From Mycobacterium sp. OAS707 (lineage in GTDB: Bacteria; Actinomycetota; Actinomycetes; Mycobacteriales; Mycobacteriaceae), in contig NZ_JADBDS010000003.1 in NCBI RefSeq assembly GCF_014873705.1, positions 620,001-684,000 of the forward strand: DNA of 64,000 bases. The letters are read 5' to 3'. The notes under the pieces are model-generated. The model did not search any database. It had not been told where the DNA came from and was given only the letters and a program-made list of their open reading frames with translations. A program made the translations under genes and the position numbers. Below are positions 32,096 to 40,358 of the stretch, one piece after another; position 1 is the first letter of the stretch, and every line of letters begins with the position of its first letter.

Positions 32096-33249
32096 CAGCC
32101 CGCGATACCGCAGTCGGGCCGACGCTCACCCAGCGATGGCGAAGTGCTCGATGGGTGCTGTTCGCATTGGCCGTCATCATCGCGGTGGCCGCCGTCAGCG
32201 CATTACTGACGGCGCCGCGACCCGGCGGCCCGATGGACCCCGAATCGACGTCACCGGAAGGCGCCCGAGCGCTGGTGACGATCCTGCGCGAGCACGGCGT
32301 GGACGTCGTCGCGGCAGGCGACATCGCCGCGGTAGAAGCCGCTGCGCGACCCGACACCTTACTTCTCATCGCGCAAACGATGTATCTGTCCGACGACGAC
32401 GTGCTGCACCGGTTGGCCGCGCTGCCCGGTGATCGTCTGTTGGTTTCGCCGATATCCAGAACCCGCGAGCAACTCGCCCCCGAGGTGCGTCTCGGTGGCT
32501 CCACGATCGCCTTCGCCGATGCAAAACCCGACTGCGACATGCGTGAGGCGAACCGCGCGGGGCGGGTGCAACTCGGCCTCGGCGATGACTACGAGGCGGC
32601 CGGCAAGGTGTCGGTGACGCGCTGCTACGGCGGAGCGCTGGTCCGCTACACCGAAGATGGCCGTGAGGTGACGGTCGTCAGCTCAGCGGATTTCATGACC
32701 AACTCCGGCCTGCTCAAGGAGGGCAACGCCGCGCTGGCGATGAATCTGGCTGGATCGCATCCGCGGCTGATCTGGTACGCGCCCCAGCACAGTGAGGCCA
32801 GCGGCACCGAATCAAGCGGCAGCCCAGGGCTTTTCGGGTTGATGCCCGCGCCGGTCAAATGGGTCCTTCTGCAGTTGGTGTTGGTGGTCGCAGTGCTGGC
32901 GGTCTGGAAGGGCCGCCGCATCGGCCCGCTGGTTGCAGAGCAATTGCCCGTAGTCGTCCGGGCCTCGGAGACCGTCGAGGGTCGTGGCCGACTGTACCGG
33001 TCGCAGCGTGCGCGCGATCGCGCAGCAGAAGCGCTGCGCACCGCCGCGCTGCAACGGATGACGCCTCGACTCGGACTCGGGCCCGACGCAGACCCACCTG
33101 CGATCACCGCGGCGGTCGCCGAACGCAGCGGATCGTCTCCACCAGCGGTGACACACATATTGTTCGGGCCACCGCCAGCCAGCGACCCCGAACTAGTCAA
33201 TCTCGCGCACGAACTCGACAACCTCGAAAGGCAGGTCGCTCAATCGTGA
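32092..33249 (+). CDS. DUF4350 membrane protein (Rv3691 type)
   Basis: A 385-aa protein with membrane helices at about 21-40 and 255-275 flanking a 210-residue DUF4350 domain. The domain resembles a GldG/glutamine-amidotransferase-like fold and contains the MDPESTSPEGARALVTIL segment. The C-terminal cytoplasmic region is helical and basic. The start ATG overlaps the DUF4129 TGA, and the stop overlaps the moxR GTG as GTGA. The domain occurs widely beside MoxR AAA proteins, so it is probably a structural partner of that complex. Confidence 0.87.
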   Translation: MTARDTAVGPTLTQRWRSARWVLFALAVIIAVAAVSALLTAPRPGGPMDPESTSPEGARALVTILREHGVDVVAAGDIAAVEAAARPDTLLLIAQTMYLSDDDVLHRLAALPGDRLLVSPISRTREQLAPEVRLGGSTIAFADAKPDCDMREANRAGRVQLGLGDDYEAAGKVSVTRCYGGALVRYTEDGREVTVVSSADFMTNSGLLKEGNAALAMNLAGSHPRLIWYAPQHSEASGTESSGSPGLFGLMPAPVKWVLLQLVLVVAVLAVWKGRRIGPLVAEQLPVVVRASETVEGRGRLYRSQRARDRAAEALRTAALQRMTPRLGLGPDADPPAITAAVAERSGSSPPAVTHILFGPPPASDPELVNLAHELDNLERQVAQS

Positions 33250-34223
33250 CTCAGCCAACCGCCCAGAGCACCGCGACATCGGACTCCGCGCGAAACGCCT
33301 TGCTGGCGTTGCGCGGTGAAATCGCCAAGGCGGTCGTCGGACAGGACGCCGTCGTCAGCGGGTTGGTGATCGCGCTGCTCTGCCGTGGCCATGTGTTGCT
33401 CGAAGGTGTGCCGGGCGTGGCGAAAACGCTGCTGGTGCGAACCCTGGCCGCGGCATTGCAACTCGAGTTCAAACGCGTGCAGTTCACCCCCGACCTGATG
33501 CCCGGCGATGTGACCGGCTCACTCGTATATGACGCCCGCACAGCGGAATTCGAGTTTCACTCGGGCCCGGTGTTCACCAACCTGCTGCTCGCCGACGAGA
33601 TCAACCGAACCCCGCCCAAAACCCAGGCCGCCTTGTTGGAGGCCATGGAGGAACGCCAGGTCAGTGTCGAGGGCGAGCCGCGTCCGCTGCCCGACCCGTT
33701 CATCGTCGCCGCGACACAGAACCCGATCGAGTACGAGGGCACCTATCAGCTACCCGAGGCCCAGCTGGACCGCTTTCTGCTGAAGCTCAACGTGCCCCTG
33801 CCACCGCGAGATCAGGAGATCGCGATCCTCAACCGGCATGCGCGGGGCTTCGACCCACGCGACCTGTCGGCGGTGAAACCCGTTGCCGGAGCGGCCGAGC
33901 TGGCGGCCGGCCGCGAGGCAGTTCGTGAGGTGCTGGTGGCCGACGAGGTGCTCGGCTACATCGTCGACATCGTCGGGGCGACGCGGCACTCGCCGTCACT
34001 GCAACTGGGTGTGTCGCCACGCGGGGCGACGGCGCTGCTGGCCACGGCGCGGTCCTGGGCGTGGCTGTCCGGCCGCAACTACGTGACCCCCGATGATGTC
34101 AAGGCCATGGCCCGGCCGACCCTGCGCCACCGGGTATCCCTTCGGCCGGAGGCCGAACTGGAGGGCGCCAACCCGGACGGCGTGCTCGACGGCATACTCG
34201 CGGCCGTGCCGGTACCGCGGTAG
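33246..34223 (+). CDS. moxR2: MoxR-family AAA+ ATPase (MoxR2)
   Basis: Orthologue of Rv3692 (325 aa). Walker A GVPGVAKT at 54-61, Walker B LLLADEIN at 113-120 and a sensor-1 asparagine in ATQNPIEYEG. MoxR proteins are hexameric chaperone-like ATPases that mature or insert cofactors into client proteins, usually with a von Willebrand A-like partner; here the DUF58 protein. The GTG start overlaps the upstream TGA. The TAG stop overlaps the next GTG by one base. Confidence 0.94.
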   Translation: MTQPTAQSTATSDSARNALLALRGEIAKAVVGQDAVVSGLVIALLCRGHVLLEGVPGVAKTLLVRTLAAALQLEFKRVQFTPDLMPGDVTGSLVYDARTAEFEFHSGPVFTNLLLADEINRTPPKTQAALLEAMEERQVSVEGEPRPLPDPFIVAATQNPIEYEGTYQLPEAQLDRFLLKLNVPLPPRDQEIAILNRHARGFDPRDLSAVKPVAGAAELAAGREAVREVLVADEVLGYIVDIVGATRHSPSLQLGVSPRGATALLATARSWAWLSGRNYVTPDDVKAMARPTLRHRVSLRPEAELEGANPDGVLDGILAAVPVPR

Positions 34224-35545
34224 TGATTTTGACCGGCCGCGTCGGCCTGATCGCGCTGATCTGTGTTTTGCCGATCGCGGTATCACCCTGGCCCGCAACC
34301 ACTTTCGCCGTACTGCTGGCGGCCCTGGGCGCGGGCATCGTCGCGGATATCGCGCTGGCCGCGAGCCCACGCAGTCTGCAGTGCAGCCGGCTCGGCGAGA
34401 CGGCGGCTCGGCTCGGCCAGCCAGTCGAAGCCGAGTTGGTGGTCGAAAACGCGGGCAGTGCACGCTTCCGCGGCCAAATCCGCGACGCATGGGCGCCCAG
34501 TGCCCGCCCGCAACCGCGCACGCACGCCGTCAATGTCGCTGCGGGCCAGCAGGTTCGCCTTGTCACCACGCTACGCCCGGTGCGCCGCGGCGATCAGCGT
34601 TCCGGGCTCGTCACGGCACGCTCGATCGGGCCGCTAGGGCTGGCCGGCAGGCAGGGCTCGCACCGGGTGCCGTGGCAGATCCGGATCCTGCCGCCGTTCC
34701 TTTCGCGAAAGCACCTGCCCGCCCGGCTCGCGAAACTGCGTGAACTGGAGGGCATGACGCCGGTGCTGATCCGCGGCCAGGGCACCGAATTCGACTCGTT
34801 GCGCGAATACGTCATCGGCGACGACGTTCGATCCATCGACTGGCGTGCCACCGCCAGGCGCGGCGACGTGGTGGTGCGGACGTGGCGGCCGGAGCGTGAC
34901 CGACGCGTTGTCATCGTGCTCGATACCGGCCGCACGTCGGCGGGCCGCGTCGGAGTCGACCCGACCGCCGGCGATCCCGGCGGCTGGCCGCGGCTGGACT
35001 GGTCGATGGACGCGGCGTTGCTACTGGCCGCGTTGGCGGCGCGCGCAGGCGATCACGTCGACTTCATCGCCCACGACCGGGTGGCCCGAAGCGGCGTCCA
35101 CAACGCGTCGCGTACCGAACTTCTCGCACAGTTGGTCGAGGCCATGGCGCCGCTTGAGCCCGCACTGGTGGAATCGGATGCGCGGGCGATGGTGGCCGCG
35201 GTGCGACGGCGAATCCGGCAACGGGCGCTGGTTGTGCTGTTGACGGACCTCAACGCCTCGGCACTGCACGAAGGCCTGATGGCGGTGCTGCCGCAACTGT
35301 CGGCCAAGCATCAGATACTGCTCGCAGCCGTCGCGGATCCACGCATCGAACGCCTTGCCGCGGGCCGCTCCGACGCCGCCGAAGTATATGACGCCGCGGC
35401 GGCAGAACGGGCACGCAACGACAGGCGCGCGATCGCGTCGCGGCTGCGCCGCTCGGGCGTCGACGTGGTGGACGCCCCGCCCGAGGAGTTGGCACCCGCA
35501 CTCGCCGACCACTATCTGGCGATGAAAGCCAGCGGACGGCTCTAG
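34223..35545 (+). CDS. DUF58 membrane protein (MoxR partner, Rv3693 type)
   Basis: A 440-aa protein with two N-terminal membrane helices within residues 1-45, then a beta-rich region. The DUF58 signature EFDSLREYVIGDD, followed by IDWRATAR, lies at about 188-208. A VWA-like domain follows with VIVLDTGRT in the metal-site position. It acts with MoxR at the membrane. The GTG overlaps the moxR stop by one base. Its TAG stop interlocks with the spoIIM-like gene on the opposite strand as CTAG. Confidence 0.9.
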   Translation: MILTGRVGLIALICVLPIAVSPWPATTFAVLLAALGAGIVADIALAASPRSLQCSRLGETAARLGQPVEAELVVENAGSARFRGQIRDAWAPSARPQPRTHAVNVAAGQQVRLVTTLRPVRRGDQRSGLVTARSIGPLGLAGRQGSHRVPWQIRILPPFLSRKHLPARLAKLRELEGMTPVLIRGQGTEFDSLREYVIGDDVRSIDWRATARRGDVVVRTWRPERDRRVVIVLDTGRTSAGRVGVDPTAGDPGGWPRLDWSMDAALLLAALAARAGDHVDFIAHDRVARSGVHNASRTELLAQLVEAMAPLEPALVESDARAMVAAVRRRIRQRALVVLLTDLNASALHEGLMAVLPQLSAKHQILLAAVADPRIERLAAGRSDAAEVYDAAAAERARNDRRAIASRLRRSGVDVVDAPPEELAPALADHYLAMKASGRL

Positions 35546-36534
35546 CCCGTCGGCACCACGTCGGGGGCGTCGTCGATGTCGCCGGTCTCGCCTGCCCTCG
35601 CGGCCTTGCGCCCGAAGTGGAAAATGTAAGCGAGGAAAGCGATTTCGGCCCCAACGCCGATGGCGATGCGCACGGCCGTCGGCAGCGACGACGGAGTCAC
35701 GAAAGCCTCGATCATCGCCGAAACCAACAGCACACCGAACAACCCGATGGTCACCGCGACCACCGCCCTGCCGCGTTCAGCGAGAACCTGAGTGCGGGGC
35801 CGGTTTCCCGGTGAGACCACCGACCATCCGAGCCGCATACCGACCGCGCCGGAAAGAAACACCGCCGTCAGTTCCAGCAGCCCGTGCGGGATGATGAGGC
35901 TGAGGAAGACGTCGCCCTTCCCGGCGTCGAACATCAACGCCGCGTTCGCGCCGAGGTTGAGGGCGTTCTGGAACAGCATCCAGGGAATCGGGATGCCGAG
36001 CAGGATCGAGGCGCCGATGCACTGCGCCGAAACCCACCAATTGTTCAGCCACACCTGCGAGAAGAACGATCCCGCCGGGTGTTCGCTGTAGTACGACACG
36101 AAGTCGTGATTGACCAATTGGTCTATCTCGCTTGGGGTTTTGAGACTGGACTGCAGCTCGTGGTTGCCGGAAATCCACAGCGCGACCAAGACACTCACCA
36201 ACAGAAACCCGATGGCCGTGCCGAGCCACCACCGCCAGGCCTGGTACACCACGACCGGAAAGGACACCGCGAAGAACCGGATGAACTCGCTCCACAGCGG
36301 TGCGTGGGCGCCGGTCACCGCAGAACGCGCCCGCGCCACCAGACCCGACAATCGCCCGATCAGCAGCGCGTCGGTTGAAGCGCTGCGCACCATCGACAGG
36401 TGCGTCGACACCCGCTGATAGAGATCGACCAGTTCGTCGACCTCCGCGCCGGTCAATCGCCGACGACGCTTGACCAGCGTCTCGAGCCGATCCCACGTCG
36501 GGCGATGCGCGAGCACAAACGCGTCGACATCCAC
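35542..36534 (-). CDS. Stage II sporulation protein M-like membrane protein (Rv3694c type)
   Basis: A 330-aa integral membrane protein of the SpoIIM/DUF95 family. A soluble N-terminus of about 95 residues is followed by five or six hydrophobic helices and a polar tail. Mycobacteria do not sporulate in the classical sense, so a role with the MoxR complex is more likely. The GTG at 36534 sits 7 nt after a TAGGAT -10 box on the minus strand. An ATG overlapping it is out of frame. It is divergent from the RDD gene with only 28 bp between start codons. Confidence 0.88.
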   Translation of the reverse strand: MDVDAFVLAHRPTWDRLETLVKRRRRLTGAEVDELVDLYQRVSTHLSMVRSASTDALLIGRLSGLVARARSAVTGAHAPLWSEFIRFFAVSFPVVVYQAWRWWLGTAIGFLLVSVLVALWISGNHELQSSLKTPSEIDQLVNHDFVSYYSEHPAGSFFSQVWLNNWWVSAQCIGASILLGIPIPWMLFQNALNLGANAALMFDAGKGDVFLSLIIPHGLLELTAVFLSGAVGMRLGWSVVSPGNRPRTQVLAERGRAVVAVTIGLFGVLLVSAMIEAFVTPSSLPTAVRIAIGVGAEIAFLAYIFHFGRKAARAGETGDIDDAPDVVPTG

Positions 36535-36541
36535 ATGGCAA

Positions 36542-36554
36542 ATCCTAGTAGCGT
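36542..36554. promoter_or_regulatory. Abutting divergent -10 boxes (spoIIM-like and RDD)
   Basis: Minus strand: TAGGAT (36547-36542), 7 nt before the spoIIM-like GTG. Plus strand: TAGCGT (36549-36554), 8 nt before the RDD ATG. The two boxes are one base apart, so only one polymerase can open this DNA at a time. Both mRNAs would be leaderless or nearly so. Confidence 0.5.
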
Positions 36555-36562
36555 GGGTTGAC

Positions 36563-37435
36563 ATGGTCGGCCAGCAAGAACAAGTGGTGACCGGGGACGC
36601 GGTGGTCCTTGATGTCCAGATCGCCCAGCTACCGGTGCGCGCGCTGTCGGCGATGATCGACATCACGGTGGTGTTCATCGCCTACATCCTCGGAACGCTG
36701 TTGTGGGCGGCCACGCTGACGCAGTTGGACGAAGCCTTGTCGGCCGCCATCCTGATCATCTTCACCGTGCTGGCGCTGGTGGGTTATCCGGTCGTGTTCG
36801 AGACGGCAACCAGGGGGAGATCGCTTGGCAAGATGGCGCTCGGGCTGCGAGTGGTGTCGGAGGACGGTGGTCCAGAACGCTTTCGTCAAGCACTCTTTCG
36901 GGCGCTGGCCGGGATATTCGAGATCTGGACATTCCTCGGCGGACCTGCCGTGATCTGTAGCCTGCTGTCCGCCAAGGGAAAACGCATCGGCGACTTCTTC
37001 GCGGGCACCGTGGTGATCACCGAGCGCGCCCCCCGACTGAGCCCACCACCGCCGATGCCACCCCAGCTCGCGTGGTGGGCGTCGTCGCTCCAATTGTCGG
37101 GCCTCAATCCCGAGCAGGCCGAGCTCGCCCGTCAATTCCTTTCCCGTGCAGCGCAATTGGATCCTGCCGTGCGCGACCCGATGGCTTATCGGATCACCAC
37201 CGATGTGGTGGCCCAGATCTCCCCGCCGCCCCCGCCTGGCACGCCGCCGCAACTGGTGCTGGCGGCGGTGCTGGCCGAGCGGCATCGCCGCGAGCTCGAG
37301 CGGCTGCGGGTCGCGGGCCCGCCGACTGCTCCCCCACCCCAGTGGCAGCAGTGGCCCGCTCAGCCGGCATATCCACCCCAGGCGCCGCCGCCCCAACCGC
37401 CAACGGATTCGGGCGGTTTCACGCCGCCGAGCTGA
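36563..37435 (+). CDS. RDD-family membrane protein with Pro-rich C-terminus (Rv3695 type)
   Basis: A 290-aa protein. The RDD domain has three membrane helices within about residues 25-155, with the arginine and the two aspartates of the family (VRALSAMID and KGKRIGDFFAG). A cytoplasmic helical segment follows, then a proline- and glutamine-rich tail of about 45 residues. The family function is unclear; some members are transporters or Na+/H+ antiporters. It is genetically linked to the MoxR cluster through the divergent promoter with the spoIIM-like gene. Confidence 0.9.
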   Translation: MVGQQEQVVTGDAVVLDVQIAQLPVRALSAMIDITVVFIAYILGTLLWAATLTQLDEALSAAILIIFTVLALVGYPVVFETATRGRSLGKMALGLRVVSEDGGPERFRQALFRALAGIFEIWTFLGGPAVICSLLSAKGKRIGDFFAGTVVITERAPRLSPPPPMPPQLAWWASSLQLSGLNPEQAELARQFLSRAAQLDPAVRDPMAYRITTDVVAQISPPPPPGTPPQLVLAAVLAERHRRELERLRVAGPPTAPPPQWQQWPAQPAYPPQAPPPQPPTDSGGFTPPS

Positions 37436-37437
37436 TG

Positions 37438-37932
37438 TCAGCGGTGACGTAGCCCGACAAGCAGCACCGCCGCTCCGATGAAAGCGGTGAGGGTGCGGGC
37501 GTGGTTCCACGCCGTCCAGGTCGAGAAATACGCCTGCCACTCACGCGCGGCATCGGCCGCCGACAGAGCAGCGGGGTCGACCGAATCGAGGTGGTTGTTG
37601 AGCGGCACATTGAAAGCCATCGTGATGATGGCACCGAGGATTGCGAAGATCGCGCCGATCAGCAGCCACCAACTGCCTGGCTGATTGAGTCGCACGACCG
37701 CGATGACGCCGACCACCAGCGCAAGGATCGTCGCGCTGAAGTACCCCAGCAGGAACGCGGGGCTGGCGTTGGCTTCGGCGTTGATGCCGCGCATCGCGGT
37801 GATGGCGTCCACCGGTCCGGTGCGGTCGAGACCGCGCATCACCATGGTCGAGAACACGTACATCATTCCGCCGCCTGCGGCACTGGCGAGGGCGGTGAGC
37901 GAGGTCAGGATGACGACGGGGCTGGTATTCAT
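37438..37932 (-). CDS. DUF1772 (anthrone oxygenase-like) membrane protein
   Basis: A 164-aa membrane protein of four predicted helices, resembling the DUF1772 family. An arginine/asparagine-containing loop (NVPLNNHLDSV) and the C-terminal WNHARTL segment are typical. Some relatives are annotated as anthrone oxygenase-like; no catalytic evidence here. The ATG at 37932 is the only good start. It ends 3 bp from the RDD stop, convergent. It is one of several accessory membrane genes before the TetR locus. Confidence 0.85.
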   Translation of the reverse strand: MNTSPVVILTSLTALASAAGGGMMYVFSTMVMRGLDRTGPVDAITAMRGINAEANASPAFLLGYFSATILALVVGVIAVVRLNQPGSWWLLIGAIFAILGAIITMAFNVPLNNHLDSVDPAALSAADAAREWQAYFSTWTAWNHARTLTAFIGAAVLLVGLRHR

Positions 37933-38000
37933 GCCATGAAGTCAACCGAGACCAGCGGCGACGGGCCATCGTTGACCGTCCCGACTCCATACGCGTGCGT

Positions 38001-38666
38001 CTATGCCGGGCCGGTGCCGCCGTACAGCTTGACCGACACCGCGGTCAACCAGCCCCACGCCAACACCACGGCCGCGGTGAACACGAGAATCGTTGCCGCC
38101 CCGCCGGATCCGGATGCCAGCGCCATGAAGCTGCCCGCGAATACGACGCCGGTGATGCGGGAGAACCACGCCCACCGCGACTGTCCGGTGCGCGCGAACC
38201 ACGCGCCGAGCACGAAGCATGCTGCCACCAGACACGCGAAACCGACGCTCGCCACCATCAGGTGCGCCATGCCGTGCCAGCTGACCTCACCCATGCCAGG
38301 TGGAGTGCCCGGTGGGAACCCGTCCGACGGGTCAGCCCGAAAGATGCCAGCCCCGACAAGTGCGACGCCGTAAACACCGAGCAGCCCAGAGGCCCAGGCC
38401 GACAATCGTCCCGGCCCAAGCGCACGCCGCACGCCGACGGCGGCCGCGATCGTCATCGCGCCGGTGACCAGAAACGTCGCGATCTGAATCCAGCCGAGGT
38501 GTCCGTTCGCGAGTTGACTGGCCGCGTGCCGGGTCGGGTCGAACCCATCGCGCGTCGCCATCTGGCCGGCGACCGCAACCACGTAGATAGGGCCCGCGAT
38601 GACGCCATAGCCGAGCAGCGACTTTGTGATCCGCACCGATAGTGGCGGGCAATCGGTCGTGATCAT
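38001..38666 (-). CDS. DUF998 membrane protein, TetR-controlled
   Basis: A 221-aa protein of the DUF998 family with six predicted membrane helices and the typical DPTRHAASQLANG motif after the first helix. Function unknown. It is divergent from a TetR regulator; the 87-bp spacer between the two starts carries two near-identical operator-like sites, so it is the likely target of that regulator. A small molecule that releases the repressor would induce it, suggesting a stress or export role. Confidence 0.87.
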   Translation of the reverse strand: MITTDCPPLSVRITKSLLGYGVIAGPIYVVAVAGQMATRDGFDPTRHAASQLANGHLGWIQIATFLVTGAMTIAAAVGVRRALGPGRLSAWASGLLGVYGVALVGAGIFRADPSDGFPPGTPPGMGEVSWHGMAHLMVASVGFACLVAACFVLGAWFARTGQSRWAWFSRITGVVFAGSFMALASGSGGAATILVFTAAVVLAWGWLTAVSVKLYGGTGPA

Positions 38667-38688
38667 GACGGGCCTTTCGCCGAAATCA

Positions 38689-38740
38689 AACTAGGCTGTC
38701 CAGTACTGTACTCATCGCAGAACTAGACTGTCCAGTACCG
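38689..38740. promoter_or_regulatory. Duplicated TetR operator
   Basis: Two 20-bp direct copies, AACTAGGCTGTCCAGTACTG (38689-38708) and AACTAGACTGTCCAGTACCG (38721-38740), differ at two positions and start 32 bp apart, three helical turns. The first contains the perfect palindrome CAGTACTG. They lie between DUF998 and the TetR gene and probably control both. Confidence 0.75.
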
Positions 38741-38753
38741 AAAGGAGGGCCGC

Positions 38754-39389
38754 ATGCCCGAGGCAGTACTCGGTCGCTCCGCGCGCAAGCGACTGACCAT
38801 CCTGGAGGCGGGACGAGACCTGTTTCTGAGCAACGGCTACCAAGCCACCAGCGTCGACCAGATTGCCGCCTCGGCAGCGGTCTCCAAGCAGACGGTCTAC
38901 AAGCACTTCGGCGACAAGCACGAACTGCTGCTGAGCATTGTGAACGAAGCCTTGAACGACACGGTGGCACCGTTCCTCGACAGGATTGCGGCGCTCGCGG
39001 ACGCCGCCGATCTCGAAACCGAATTGACCGCGCTGGCCGCCGACTATCTTCGGGCTGTGTTGCAGGAGCCCGTCGTTCAGCTGCGACGGCTGGTCGTCGG
39101 CGAGGCCAACCGGGTGCCCGAGTTGGCCGAGCTCTACTACACGCAGGCACCCGCCCGCACGCTGTCCGCCTTCGCCGCCTGCTTCGCGGCGCTGCATCGG
39201 CGTGGCCTCCTGCACGTCGCTGAACCTGCCGTCGCCGCAGAGCATTTCGCGTTCCTGATCGTCGGACGATCGATCGACCAGGCGTTGTTCTACGGTGGGC
39301 CGCAGGTGTTGGCGGATATCGACATCGAGCACCATGTCCGTGCGGGTGTACAGGTTTTTCTGGCCGCCTATCAGGTGCACACGGGTTAG
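38754..39389 (+). CDS. TetR/AcrR-family transcriptional regulator
   Basis: A 211-aa repressor. The N-terminal helix-turn-helix occupies about residues 33-60 (TSVDQIAASAAVSKQTVYKHFGD, given in part). The C-terminal ligand domain resembles the TetR_C_7/AefR type, with a conserved QLRRLVVGE segment. The ATG at 38754 has an AAAGGAGG ribosome site. It is divergent from DUF998 and autoregulation is likely through the duplicated operator. Its stop codon overlaps the -10 box of the following AraC gene. Confidence 0.93.
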   Translation: MPEAVLGRSARKRLTILEAGRDLFLSNGYQATSVDQIAASAAVSKQTVYKHFGDKHELLLSIVNEALNDTVAPFLDRIAALADAADLETELTALAADYLRAVLQEPVVQLRRLVVGEANRVPELAELYYTQAPARTLSAFAACFAALHRRGLLHVAEPAVAAEHFAFLIVGRSIDQALFYGGPQVLADIDIEHHVRAGVQVFLAAYQVHTG

Positions 39390-39392
39390 GCT
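39387..39392 (+). promoter_or_regulatory. -10 box TAGGCT of the AraC-family gene
   Basis: TAGGCT begins at the TetR stop codon and ends 6 nt before the GTG at 39399, predicting a leaderless mRNA independent of the tetR transcript. Confidence 0.55.
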
Positions 39393-39398
39393 CGCGGC

Positions 39399-40358
39399 GT
39401 GGACGCCGTGGTCGGGCTGCTCGATGGTGTGCGAGCGCGAGGCGCTTTCGTGTTGCGGATGATGATGGACCCGCCGTGGTCGATGAGCATCAAAGACGAT
39501 GCGCCGCTGACGCTTATCTGCCAGACGCACGGCCGCGCGGTGATCCTCGGTGAGCACAGCGGAACGTTGTGGCTTGGCCCCGGCGACGTCGCGCTCACCC
39601 GCGGTACCGAACATTACGTCTTCGCCGACGACCCGGCCACCACGCCGATGGTCGTCATCCATCCGGGCCAGCGGTGCACGACGCTGTCCGGTGAAAGCCT
39701 GAAGTTCGAGATGTCGCTCGGCGTGCGGACGTGGGGCAATAGTTCATCGGGTGCCACGCGCTCGGTGATCTGTGCGTATGAGGGCCGCAGCGAGGTCAGC
39801 ACGCGCCTACTCGAGGCGTTGCCCGCTGTGCTGGTGCTGCGGGCCGACGATTGGGAAACGCCGCTGGTCGATCTGCTGACGACCGAGGCGGGCCACGATG
39901 GGCACGGTCAGGAGGCGTATCTCGACAGACTGCTGGATCTGTTGCTGATCGCCGTGCTGCGCACGTGGTTCGACCGCGACGAGAACGCCCCGACCTGGTG
40001 GCACGCCGAACACGACCCGGTGGTCGGCCCTGCGCTGAAGCTGATCTACAACCATCCTGGCCATCCCTGGACTGTCGCGAATCTTGCTGCGGCGGTTGGT
40101 AGTTCGCGGGCCGTATTCGCGAGCAGGTTCACCGAGCAGGTCGGCGAGCCACCCATCTCGTTTCTGACCAACTGGCGGCTAGCGCTGGCCGCGGATCTGT
40201 TGCGGTCCAGCCAGTCCACCATCGCAGCGGTGGCGCGGCACGTCGGATACAGCACCCCGTTCGCGTTGAGCAGCGCGTTCAAACGCGCCTACGGAGTCAG
40301 CCCGAACACCTACCGCGCCGACGCCGCCTACCCGGGCGCAGCGGTCGAGGCGCTCTGA
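39399..40358 (+). CDS. AraC-family regulator with cupin sensor domain
   Basis: A 319-aa transcription factor. The N-terminal half is an AraC_binding (cupin_6) domain with GPGDVALTRG. The C-terminal AraC domain contains two helix-turn-helix units, the second with VARHVGYSTPFALSSAFKRAYG. The ligand is unknown. The GTG at 39399 is supported by a -10 box 6 nt upstream and starts 10 bp after tetR. It overlaps the convergent antiporter gene by 31 bp at the 3' end. Targets might include the antiporter or the carotenoid gene; that is a guess. Confidence 0.92.
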   Translation: MDAVVGLLDGVRARGAFVLRMMMDPPWSMSIKDDAPLTLICQTHGRAVILGEHSGTLWLGPGDVALTRGTEHYVFADDPATTPMVVIHPGQRCTTLSGESLKFEMSLGVRTWGNSSSGATRSVICAYEGRSEVSTRLLEALPAVLVLRADDWETPLVDLLTTEAGHDGHGQEAYLDRLLDLLLIAVLRTWFDRDENAPTWWHAEHDPVVGPALKLIYNHPGHPWTVANLAAAVGSSRAVFASRFTEQVGEPPISFLTNWRLALAADLLRSSQSTIAAVARHVGYSTPFALSSAFKRAYGVSPNTYRADAAYPGAAVEAL

